Of a DNA stretch of 17,951 bases, positions 7,570 through 13,544 are shown in pieces. The position numbers and the translations under genes were made by a program. Each line of letters opens with the position of its first letter. The stretch's first letter is position 1. The notes below the pieces were generated by a model that did not search any database, had not been told where the DNA came from, and was given only the letters and a program-made list of their open reading frames with translations. This DNA comes from an uncultured Collinsella sp. (lineage in GTDB: Bacteria > Actinomycetota > Coriobacteriia > Coriobacteriales > Coriobacteriaceae): positions 1-17,951 of the forward strand of contig CABUSL010000029.1 in NCBI GenBank assembly GCA_902494295.1, given 5' to 3'.

Positions 7570-8205
7570 TTATCCGCGCTGCGGACCCGCAGTAGCCACG
7601 AGCGGTTCAAGCCCCAGCTCGCGCGCGTAGTCCTCCTGCGTAAAGACTTCGACAAGTTCAAACGTATCGGCCGTATCGTCAAAGGCAAAATGCAGCACTG
7701 AGCAGTTGCCCGGCACGCGTTCGCGCTCGTCTGCCGCCGCGCCCCGCACGTGGTCCAAAAACTCCTTGATAGCCGAGCCATGGCTCACCGCGAGCACGCA
7801 CTCGTGGTCCGGACGTCGCATAAGATCGGTCAACGTCGCCACCATGCGCTCGCGCACCTGCATCTGGCCCTCGCCGCCAAACTGGCGATAGAAGTCGCGC
7901 CACGGGCGCCTGGGCATGAGCATCACGCGCTCGGCCTCAAAGTCGCCAAAGAACCACTCACGCAGGCCGTCCAGGCGCTCGTACGCCAAGCCCGGCCACA
8001 AGTTGGCGATAGTCTGCTCGGTGCGATGAAGCGTAGAGGTGTAGACGTGGTCGGGCCCAATGCCGCGTGCGCGCAAAAACATGCCGGCACGCGCCGCCTG
8101 ATCGCAACCCAGCTGCGTGAGCGGCGAGTCACTCCAACCCTGAATAATGCGCTTAAGGTTGAATATTGTCTGCCCATGACGGACCAGATACAGGTCTTTA
8201 TTCAT
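7570..8205 (-). CDS. Histidine phosphatase superfamily protein, downstream copy
   Basis: This 211-residue member of the phosphoglycerate mutase-like superfamily has the phospho-acceptor block LVRHGQT (7-13, H10), R61 in the HRTEQT block, an acidic proton donor in LREW (E83) and the second histidine in VSHGS (H142). These enzymes form a phosphohistidine and hydrolyse small phosphate esters; cobalamin, sugar and phosphoserine phosphatases all occur in the family. I chose ATG at 8203-8205, preceded by AAAGGA. The in-frame TTG at 8229 would overlap the upstream gene and lacks a ribosome site. Seventeen bases separate it from the upstream paralogue, so they are co-transcribed. It carries about 40 extra C-terminal residues compared with that paralogue. 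Confidence 0.88.
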   Translation of the reverse strand: MNKDLYLVRHGQTIFNLKRIIQGWSDSPLTQLGCDQAARAGMFLRARGIGPDHVYTSTLHRTEQTIANLWPGLAYERLDGLREWFFGDFEAERVMLMPRRPWRDFYRQFGGEGQMQVRERMVATLTDLMRRPDHECVLAVSHGSAIKEFLDHVRGAAADERERVPGNCSVLHFAFDDTADTFELVEVFTQEDYARELGLEPLVATAGPQRG

Positions 8206-8222
8206 AGGGGTCCTTTCGTTCG

Positions 8223-8765
8223 TTACCAATCAAGGAGCGAAAACGCCCCGTCGCAATAGCCAAAATGAAGCACGGCTCCGTTGTCGGGTAGCTCTCCCCT
8301 GCCAGTCACATACTCAAGAAACTCCTGGCAGGCTGAGCCGTGGGAAACCGCCAGCACGCAGTCGTGCTGCGGCCTGGCCATGATGCGGGACAGCGCCGCG
8401 ACCATGCGCGACTGAAGCTGCACTTCCGACTCGCCGCCAAAGGCCACCGGATAATCGCCCCAGGGCTGCGGCGGCATATCGCGATTTGATGTACCCTCCA
8501 GCGAGCCCAAATGCCACTCGCGTAGGTCATCGACCAGCTCTATCGAGCGGCCCTCACCAGCAATTAGCTCAGCCGTACGCCGCGCCCGGCCCAACGGGGA
8601 GGAATACACACGGTCAAAGGTCACGCCACGCGCCTCAAACGCCGCGCGCGTCGCCAGCGCCTGCTCGCGCCCGCGCGCCGTAAGCGGCGAATCGTGCCCA
8701 CCTTGCAAAATATTCTGCACATTGAGCTCAGTCTGCCCATGCCGCACCAAATACAAATCTGCCAC
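8223..8765 (-). CDS. Histidine phosphatase superfamily protein, upstream copy
   Basis: This 180-residue paralogue of the next gene has LVRHGQT (6-12, H9), R60 and R62-R63 in the SSPLGRARRTAE block, E83 in LREW and H142 in VSHGS. The segment from FGGE (109) to VLHFG (165-169) aligns with the partner almost without gaps, so the pair arose by tandem duplication. SSPLGRARRTAE is closer to the family consensus than the partner's TSTLHRTEQT, so the two may differ in substrate. The start is GTG at 8763-8765, with AGGAGGG (8769-8775) only three bases upstream. No clear promoter is visible; the hairpin repeat at 8781-8815 lies just upstream. Confidence 0.88.
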   Translation of the reverse strand: MADLYLVRHGQTELNVQNILQGGHDSPLTARGREQALATRAAFEARGVTFDRVYSSPLGRARRTAELIAGEGRSIELVDDLREWHLGSLEGTSNRDMPPQPWGDYPVAFGGESEVQLQSRMVAALSRIMARPQHDCVLAVSHGSACQEFLEYVTGRGELPDNGAVLHFGYCDGAFSLLDW

Positions 8766-8780
8766 ACGCCCTCCTCTCGC

Positions 8781-8815
8781 ACCACCGCAAAGGGGACAGG
8801 CACCTTTGTGGTGGT
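8781..8815. repeat. REP-like hairpin with GGGGACAGGCACC core
   Basis: ACCACCGCAAAGG (8781-8793) pairs with CCTTTGTGGTGGT (8803-8815): 13 positions, with one G-T wobble, around a 9-nt loop containing GGACAGG. It lies between two minus-strand genes in a gap of 82 bases. It has no T-tract on the plus side. From memory, similar AAAGG-GGACAGGCACC hairpins recur between genes in Coriobacteriia and other gut bacteria; no second copy of this type exists in this window. Confidence 0.6.
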
Positions 8816-8847
8816 TTACCGCCGGATCACACCGCGGTGACGCTCAA

Positions 8848-9519
8848 CTACACCAGCACGTCGGCGAGCGAACGCTTGGGTACGTGGTGCACCTGTGCCT
8901 CGTCGCGCCAATAATTGATGGAGCCATCGGGGTTGGAATCGATCGCATCGATCACCTGTGTCTCGGCCGGAATGCCAAACGCCATGATCAGCTTGAGCTC
9001 ATACTTGTCGTTATCGAGCCCCATGGCATCGATCGCATGGGGCGTAAAGGCCTTGAACATGCAGGCTGCCACCTCGGGCGTGGCGCTGCGGGCGGCGAGC
9101 ATCATCGTCTGCGCGGCAATGCCTGTGTCGACATCGGTAATGGGAGCGGCGGGCTTGCCCGGAACGGCGCGCTCGGCCAGAATCGCGATGTAGCCGGTCG
9201 GGCGCTCGCCCTCGGCAGGACCCGGCCAATCCTTAAGTGCGCCGGCCCATGCGAGCTCGTCAAATACACGCGCGCAATCCTCGGCACCGCTCACCACATG
9301 AAGACGAAGACGCTGAGCATTGGCACCACACGGGGTCAGGTGCGCCAGCTCCGCCAGCTCGAGCAAAAACTCGCGCGGCACGCGCATGGACTCGTCAAAA
9401 CGGCGGCACGTGCGGGCACGACGGACCAGCGCGTCAAACGCTTCCAGACCGAGCTTTTCGCAACCTTGCTTTGCCATCGATTCGACACTCGACGGTGCCT
9501 CAGGAACTGCTTCGTTCAT
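8848..9519 (-). CDS. Nitroreductase family flavoprotein
   Basis: This 223-residue FMN-dependent oxidoreductase of the nitroreductase/NfsB-like fold has an RTCRRF block (36-41) equivalent to the phosphate-binding R-R-S-x-R-x-F, a TPCGANAQRLRLHVV segment (62-76) equivalent to 'AP-SG-N-Q-PW', and DTGIAAQTMMLAA (131-143), the conserved dimer helix. The family reduces quinones, flavins, nitro compounds or enoates; the substrate is unknown. I start at ATG 9517-9519, since translation from upstream ATGs would cross the iron-box region and has no family similarity there. The ribosome site is poor (GGGGGT). An iron-box-like sequence at 9548-9566 suggests control by metal. Confidence 0.82.
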   Translation of the reverse strand: MNEAVPEAPSSVESMAKQGCEKLGLEAFDALVRRARTCRRFDESMRVPREFLLELAELAHLTPCGANAQRLRLHVVSGAEDCARVFDELAWAGALKDWPGPAEGERPTGYIAILAERAVPGKPAAPITDVDTGIAAQTMMLAARSATPEVAACMFKAFTPHAIDAMGLDNDKYELKLIMAFGIPAETQVIDAIDSNPDGSINYWRDEAQVHHVPKRSLADVLV

Positions 9520-9547
9520 AGGGACCCCCAATACAAGCCAATTGTCC

Positions 9548-9566
9548 TTAGGAAAATCTAACCTAA
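9548..9566. promoter_or_regulatory. DtxR/IdeR-like iron box upstream of the nitroreductase
   Basis: TTAGGAAAATCTAACCTAA matches the actinobacterial IdeR/DtxR consensus TTAGGTTAGGCTAACCTAA at 15 of 19 positions, with one perfect nine-base half CTAACCTAA. It lies 28 bp upstream of the chosen nitroreductase start, in the divergent gap shared with the HdeD-like gene. The -35/-10 boxes are not clear by eye; TTCGTA-17-TTAGAT on the minus strand would overlap this site. Confidence 0.5.
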
Positions 9567-9754
9567 AACGTAGGCAAATACGAACAGGGCTGCAATGTTC
9601 TACACCTGTTGAATAGAAAATCGCGACGTGGGGAACAACGGAAACAATTCGGGACCTTTGGGTTACGTTTCGCCCTCCCCGACCCATACGCCAGCGCCTT
9701 TAGGCGATACTGGTTGTAACGATCAAGGCTTACGCCGCACGGAAAGGAGACATT

Positions 9755-10357
9755 ATGGGCATCTTTAAGAACGATGACCAAAAATCGAGCCAGTTTGGAT
9801 TTGACGAGAAAAGCATGGCAGGCAAGGCCGTCAAGGCCGTGCGCTGGATTTACGCCATCACGGGCGTCTTGGCGCTCGTCGCCGGCATCGCACTGCTGTT
9901 TGCGCCCGCCAAGTCCCTCGTCTTCCTAACGACCGTCTTGGGCTTCTACTTTGTGATCACGGCCGCGATCAGGCTGTTTACCGCTGTTTTCGAGCCGCTG
10001 CTGCCCACCGGCTGGCGCGTGACGAGCATCATCTCCAACCTACTCATTATCTTGGGCGGCGTCATAATCCTGCGCAACCAGGCCTTCTCGACCGCGACGC
10101 TCACCACGATGGTGGTTATCGTGGCCGGCTTTGGCTGGATCGTCGAAGGTGTCATGTCCATTCTGGAGTCCGAGCTTTCGTCCAACCGTGCCCTCGCCAT
10201 CCTGAGCGGCGCGCTCTCCATCATCGCCGGCATGTTCGTGTTTATCTATCCGCTGTGGTCGGCCAAGATGCTCGTCATCTTTAGCGGCGCCGCACTGCTG
10301 GTGTTTGGCGTAACGCTGATTGTTCGCGCTATTCAATTTGGCAAACTGGTGCACTAG
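9755..10357 (+). CDS. HdeD family (DUF308) membrane protein
   Basis: This 200-residue protein has a charged N-terminal tail of about 27 residues followed by six hydrophobic segments (about 30-50, 55-78, 90-107, 115-135, 144-164 and 168-191). GALSIIAGMFVFIYP and the final VFGVTLIVRAIQFGK are typical of HdeD/DUF308 proteins, which are small inner-membrane proteins linked in E. coli to acid stress. The molecular function of the family is not established. AAAGGAGA (9743-9750) gives a clear start. The stop codon TAG directly abuts the ATG of the following gene, so the two are translated from one mRNA. Confidence 0.87.
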   Translation: MGIFKNDDQKSSQFGFDEKSMAGKAVKAVRWIYAITGVLALVAGIALLFAPAKSLVFLTTVLGFYFVITAAIRLFTAVFEPLLPTGWRVTSIISNLLIILGGVIILRNQAFSTATLTTMVVIVAGFGWIVEGVMSILESELSSNRALAILSGALSIIAGMFVFIYPLWSAKMLVIFSGAALLVFGVTLIVRAIQFGKLVH

Positions 10358-10840
10358 ATGCCGCGAACGCTCTTTATTGATGCAGACGCCTGCCCGGTCA
10401 CGCGCGAGTCGATTGACTGCGCGCGGCGGGCGGGCGTCGCCGTCGTTATCGCCGGCAACAGCACACAGAACCTGGAACGCCACATTCGCCGCGACGATCC
10501 GCGCGACGTCGAGCATGCGCGACGCGGATTTTGGGTCACGACGCTCGATGTGAGCGTGGGCGCCGACAGCGCCGACTTTGCCATTGTCGAACGCCTGCAG
10601 GCGGGCGACGTAGTCGTGACGCAGGACATTGGCTTGGCGAGCATGGTGCTCGGGCGCGATGCCGCCGCCATCGGCGTGCGCGGGCGCGTCTACGACAAAG
10701 CGACCATCGACATGCAGTTGTTTATTCGCCACGAGGAAAAGAAGGTACGCCGCGCCGGGGGACGCACTCGCGGACCGGCGGCATTTACCAGCGAAGACCG
10801 GGCCCGCTTTAAACGCAACCTCACCGAGCTGCTGCACTAA
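10358..10840 (+). CDS. YaiI/YqxD family protein (DUF188)
   Basis: This 160-residue protein is clearly of the DUF188 family: FIDADACPV near the N terminus, VVTQDIGLASMVL in the middle and the conserved tail RTRGPAAFTSEDRARF. The fold is PIN/FEN-like and the acidic residues of DADACPV could bind metal, but no activity is established for the family. Length is normal. The ATG follows the upstream TAG without a gap and without a strong Shine-Dalgarno sequence, so translation probably depends on ribosomes arriving from the HdeD-like gene. A hairpin repeat with a T-tract starts three bases after the stop codon. Confidence 0.92.
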   Translation: MPRTLFIDADACPVTRESIDCARRAGVAVVIAGNSTQNLERHIRRDDPRDVEHARRGFWVTTLDVSVGADSADFAIVERLQAGDVVVTQDIGLASMVLGRDAAAIGVRGRVYDKATIDMQLFIRHEEKKVRRAGGRTRGPAAFTSEDRARFKRNLTELLH

Positions 10841-10842
10841 CC

Positions 10843-10882
10843 AAGGTAGATTTTTGGGACATGCCTAAAAATCTACCTTTTT
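10843..10882 (+). repeat. Palindromic repeat with GTAGATTTTT stem and GGGACATGC loop; doubles as terminator
   Basis: AAGGTAGATTTTT (10843-10855) pairs perfectly over 13 bp with AAAAATCTACCTT (10867-10879). The 11-nt loop reads GGGACATGCCT. T-rich sequence continues (TTTTTGTTTT), so on the plus strand it probably terminates the DUF188 transcript. A degenerate copy in opposite orientation occurs at 10915-10947, which marks this as a repeat and not only a terminator. Confidence 0.75.
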
Positions 10883-10914
10883 GTTTTGGCAGCGGAAATG
10901 CCCTGGTCACAGGG

Positions 10915-10947
10915 GTAGATCGTAAGACATGTCCCAATAATCTACTT
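10915..10947 (-). repeat. Second, inverted and degenerate copy of the GTAGATT-GGGACATG repeat
   Basis: Read on the minus strand it gives AAGTAGATTATTGGGACATG, then a weakened second arm ending ATCTAC. GTAGAT at 10915-10920 pairs with ATCTAC at 10940-10945, but the inner stem has decayed. It overlaps the stop codon of the metal permease gene (10946-10948). The 35 bases between the two copies are unique. Confidence 0.65.
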
Positions 10948-12034
10948 AAAGGCCAACGGCGGAGAGGATGAGGCCCCAGCCGGCACCGATGACGTACATC
11001 AGGATCAGGAACAGGACGTTTTCGCGGGCGCTGCGGTTGGTACGGAACAGCACCAGGTAGCCCACACCGGCAGAGATGAGCGTGCCGGCGAGCATCGGGG
11101 CCAGCTGCAGCGCGCCTTCCAGATATAGCTGCGTAATGACCACGCTCGCCGAGCAGTTGGGAATCAGGCCGACAAGCGCCGAGCCCAAGACGGCGAGTGT
11201 CTCGTTGCCGCGCAGGAACTGCTCGATCGCCGACTCGCCAAAGGTCTCGAGCACGGCGACCAGAATCAGCGTCACCAGGAAAATGAATACCGACACCTGC
11301 ACGGTATGCGAGATCGCGCTGCGGATGATCGACAGGACAGGCGTCCCTTCGTGGGAGTGGGAGTGACCGTGACCATCATGGTGTTCATGTTCGCCCTCAT
11401 GACCGTGATCGTGGCCATGTCCGTGTTCGTGCTCGTCCTCGTCTTCATCACAACCGCAATGGTCGCGCTCGCACAGCTCATGGATGTGGTCGGCGCTCAC
11501 GCCTGCCTCGGCCACCTCGTCGATGATGTCACCGCCGCTGTGGTCGTCGTGCGCGCAGTTCACGTGGGCCGGGTTGGCCGCGGTTCCCAGCACGGTACGG
11601 CGAATCGCCGCGTGCGCGCGGGCGTTACGGCGCAGGCCGCGGATAGCCGCGTCCACGATAAAGCCCGTGACCAGCGCGATCAGTGCCTTCGAAGCCAAAA
11701 GCATCGCCATGGTCTGCACGGGAACCTGCTCGGCAAGTAGCAGCGGCAGCATCTCGTCGGAGGTCGAAAGGAACACCGCCACCAACGTGCCCAAGGTCAC
11801 GACACGGCCGGCGTACAGCGTTGCTGCCATGGCCGAAAATCCGCACTGCGGCACAATGCCCAGCAGCGAGCCAACCACGGGACCCGCAGCGCCGGCGCGC
11901 TTGATAGCGCCGTTGACGCGGTCGCCCGCAACGTGCTCCAAGGTCTCGAGGGCCAGATACGTCACCAACAAAAACGGCACCAGCGAGAGCGTGTCCTTGC
12001 CGGCGTCGAGCAGAATATCAATCAGCAAATCCAT
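10946..12034 (-). CDS. ArsP_2-type metal permease (putative manganese or heavy-metal exporter) with His-rich loop
   Basis: This 362-residue integral membrane protein has two homologous halves. The N-terminal half carries GIVPQCGFSAMAATLYAGRV (59-78) and STSDEMLP (90-97). The C-terminal half carries GLIPNCSASVVITQLYLEGA (289-308). Paired P-x-C-(G/S)-x-S motifs are the hallmark of the family known as ArsP_2 or putative manganese transporter. Between the halves a soluble loop (about 140-230) ends in a Cys/His/Asp/Glu-rich tract (188-229) with more than a dozen histidines alternating with G, D, E or S, a likely metal-binding sensor or sponge. Export of Mn2+ or another divalent metal is an inference. 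The start ATG has only a weak AAGG upstream. Confidence 0.82.
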   Translation of the reverse strand: MDLLIDILLDAGKDTLSLVPFLLVTYLALETLEHVAGDRVNGAIKRAGAAGPVVGSLLGIVPQCGFSAMAATLYAGRVVTLGTLVAVFLSTSDEMLPLLLAEQVPVQTMAMLLASKALIALVTGFIVDAAIRGLRRNARAHAAIRRTVLGTAANPAHVNCAHDDHSGGDIIDEVAEAGVSADHIHELCERDHCGCDEDEDEHEHGHGHDHGHEGEHEHHDGHGHSHSHEGTPVLSIIRSAISHTVQVSVFIFLVTLILVAVLETFGESAIEQFLRGNETLAVLGSALVGLIPNCSASVVITQLYLEGALQLAPMLAGTLISAGVGYLVLFRTNRSARENVLFLILMYVIGAGWGLILSAVGL

Positions 12035-12077
12035 GACGGATGGAACCTTTCGTGTCTTTCGGCAGCATTGTAAAAGT

Positions 12078-12124
12078 CCTAGCGGTCAACTAGGGTATTG
12101 TAGTTGTCCCGGGCGCGGTGCCAA
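12078..12124 (-). promoter_or_regulatory. Promoter and candidate operator of the metal permease
   Basis: On the minus strand TTGGCA (12119-12124) and TACAAT (12097-12102) are 16 bp apart, each one base from consensus. The dyad CCTAG-N7-CTAGG (12078-12094) covers the expected transcription start, a position suited to repression. A second TACAAT lies at 12067-12072 but lacks a -35. The identity of the binding protein is unknown. Confidence 0.5.
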
Positions 12125-12134
12125 TAGTTGCCCA

Positions 12135-12143
12135 TGGTAAACT
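12135..12143 (+). promoter_or_regulatory. Extended -10 promoter of the exonuclease gene
   Basis: TG-g-TAAACT (12135-12143) has the same extended -10 form as the serC promoter. No -35 is evident. The leader would be about 57 nt. Confidence 0.4.
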
Positions 12144-12206
12144 ATCATCTCGCCATAACTCAGTAACCTCGAGCCGCACAACGCGGCCCGTCCAAGGAGA
12201 AGTTAT

Positions 12207-13175
12207 ATGAACGTTTCACAAGCACTCGAATACGAGCGCCAGCCGTTTATTCCCATGTTTATCTATGGCGATCACGGCGCCATGGAGTCCGAGCGCCAGA
12301 AGGGCGAAGAGGCCCTTAAAGTGCTCGAGACCGAGTACTTTACCGCCGAGGGCGACCCCAGCTTCGACTTTGCCACCGTGCGCGACCTGGCCGACCGCAA
12401 CCGCGACCTGTGCGACCAGATTGGCGAGGCGCGTCTGCGCAACGTGACGCCCGCGACGCTCTCGCGCGGCCTGTCCGATGCCGACACCTGCGCCGCCATC
12501 GGCAAGATGCAAAAGCGCACCGCCGCGTCCGTTATGCGCGAAATCCGCGGCGACCGCGACGCGCTCGGCGTGGCCTACGCCCGCAAGCCCATCCAAGGCA
12601 CCGTGCTCGGCATCGACATCGAGACCACCGGCCGCGCACCCGAGCGCGGCTACATCATCAACGTGGGCTGGGAGATCATGGAGCTCACCAGCGACGCCGT
12701 CCCGCACGACGCCGAGGCACACTACTGCGGTCTGCCCGACATCTACCGCGGCGAGGATGTGCCGTTGTCGAATATCCACCACATCACCTGGGACGACATC
12801 GACGGCAAAAAGCCGTTCCGCGAGAACAAGGAACTGCAGAAGCAGCTGCTCAAGCTCATGAAGAAGTACCCGTACATGGCACACAACGCCGCGTTCGAGG
12901 ACAGCTGGTTCAAGATCCACCTGGACGGCTACGCCGAGGCACGCCGCGCCGGCAAGATCATCGTCATCGACTCGCGCCAGATCTGCCGCAGCCTGGATGC
13001 CGACGTCCGCTCGCTCCCCCGCGAATCCGCCCCCGCCGCGCTCGAGAACTGGGCGCGCCGCCGTGGAACCCTCGCCGCCGACGCCAACGAGCAGCATCTG
13101 GGCCTGGACGACACCGACCTCATGCTCCGCACCGTCCAAGCCGAGTTCAACCTCAAGAACCTATTCGCCAAGTAG
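12207..13175 (+). CDS. DEDDh-type 3'-5' exonuclease domain protein
   Basis: This 322-residue protein has a DnaQ-like exonuclease domain at about 131-310: motif I GIDIETTG (135-142, D137 and E139), motif II AHNAAFED (225-232) and motif III HLGLDDTD (297-304, with H297 and D302). Motif II reads F-E-D where F-D is usual, so the metal-binding aspartate is probably D232 or replaced by E231. An N-terminal region of about 130 charged residues has no family I recognise. The domain degrades DNA or RNA from 3' ends in proofreading, repair or RNA turnover; the role here is not clear. AAGGAG (12194-12199) gives the start. It is monocistronic. Confidence 0.83.
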   Translation: MNVSQALEYERQPFIPMFIYGDHGAMESERQKGEEALKVLETEYFTAEGDPSFDFATVRDLADRNRDLCDQIGEARLRNVTPATLSRGLSDADTCAAIGKMQKRTAASVMREIRGDRDALGVAYARKPIQGTVLGIDIETTGRAPERGYIINVGWEIMELTSDAVPHDAEAHYCGLPDIYRGEDVPLSNIHHITWDDIDGKKPFRENKELQKQLLKLMKKYPYMAHNAAFEDSWFKIHLDGYAEARRAGKIIVIDSRQICRSLDADVRSLPRESAPAALENWARRRGTLAADANEQHLGLDDTDLMLRTVQAEFNLKNLFAK

Positions 13176-13196
13176 AAACGCCTGCGACAAACCCCG

Positions 13197-13252
13197 ACGT
13201 AGATCACGAGCGGTCTCGCAGCGGGAAACCCCGCAGCGGGGCCGCCCTACGT
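13197..13252 (+). repeat. Nested GC-rich inverted repeat after the exonuclease gene
   Basis: Nested arms ACGTAG/CTACGT (13197-13202 and 13247-13252), GCGG/CCGC (13210-13213 and 13242-13245) and GCGGG/CCCGC (13221-13225 and 13230-13234) can fold into one branched structure; CCCCG-cag-CGGGG (13229-13241) is an alternative inner hairpin. It begins 21 bp after the stop codon and has no T-run. It marks the edge of the AT-richer stretch that follows. The next gene-free bases, up to 13526, hold only the regulatory signals listed separately. Confidence 0.45.
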
Positions 13253-13335
13253 TCCACAGATAGATTTGCCATCACAAATTCTGAACACTCATTGCGAACG
13301 ATTTCGGCCAATTCCCGACACGTAATTCGTTGTCG

Positions 13336-13390
13336 GATGGTGATGCATCACTATCAAATGTGCGGCAATTGAGTTTTTATATGCTATAGC
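13336..13390 (+). promoter_or_regulatory. Dyad and extended -10 upstream of the nuclease-like gene
   Basis: GTGATGCATCAC (13340-13351) is a perfect palindrome that extends with one G-T step to GAT/ATC at 13336-13355. An extended -10, TG-c-TATAGC (13382-13390), lies downstream; TTGAGT (13369-13374) with TAAGCT (13391-13396) at 16 bp is an alternative. CCGACA/TGTCGG (13315-13320 and 13331-13336) forms a further hairpin. This would give an AT-rich leader of roughly 130 nt. Confidence 0.35.
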
Positions 13391-13510
13391 TAAGCTGCGA
13401 AAACTTTTATTTAGGGCATACCAACTCATAATTGCGTCAAGCTTTTGGACAGCATTTGGTTAGACCTCTAAAACGGCTTTTCCACTCAGCGCCGTCAACA
13501 CGGCATTAGC

Positions 13511-13544
13511 TGACACGATATATATCATGAGTATCGTATTGTCA
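13511..13544 (+). promoter_or_regulatory. Hairpin enclosing the start codon of the nuclease-like gene
   Basis: ACGATA (13515-13520) pairs with TATCGT (13532-13537), and TGAC (13511-13514) pairs with GTCA (13541-13544) after a 3-nt bulge. The ATG at 13527 lies in the loop. There is no Shine-Dalgarno sequence. Another small hairpin, GCCGT-caac-ACGGC (13491-13504), precedes it. Confidence 0.45.

Noticed and set aside
9520..9687. Longer nitroreductase with 56 extra residues
   Set aside because: The extension runs through the iron box and AT-rich intergenic DNA and does not resemble nitroreductase sequence.
12216..13139. Minus-strand open frame opposite the exonuclease
   Set aside because: It mirrors codon bias of the real gene, lacks a ribosome site and has no recognisable domains.
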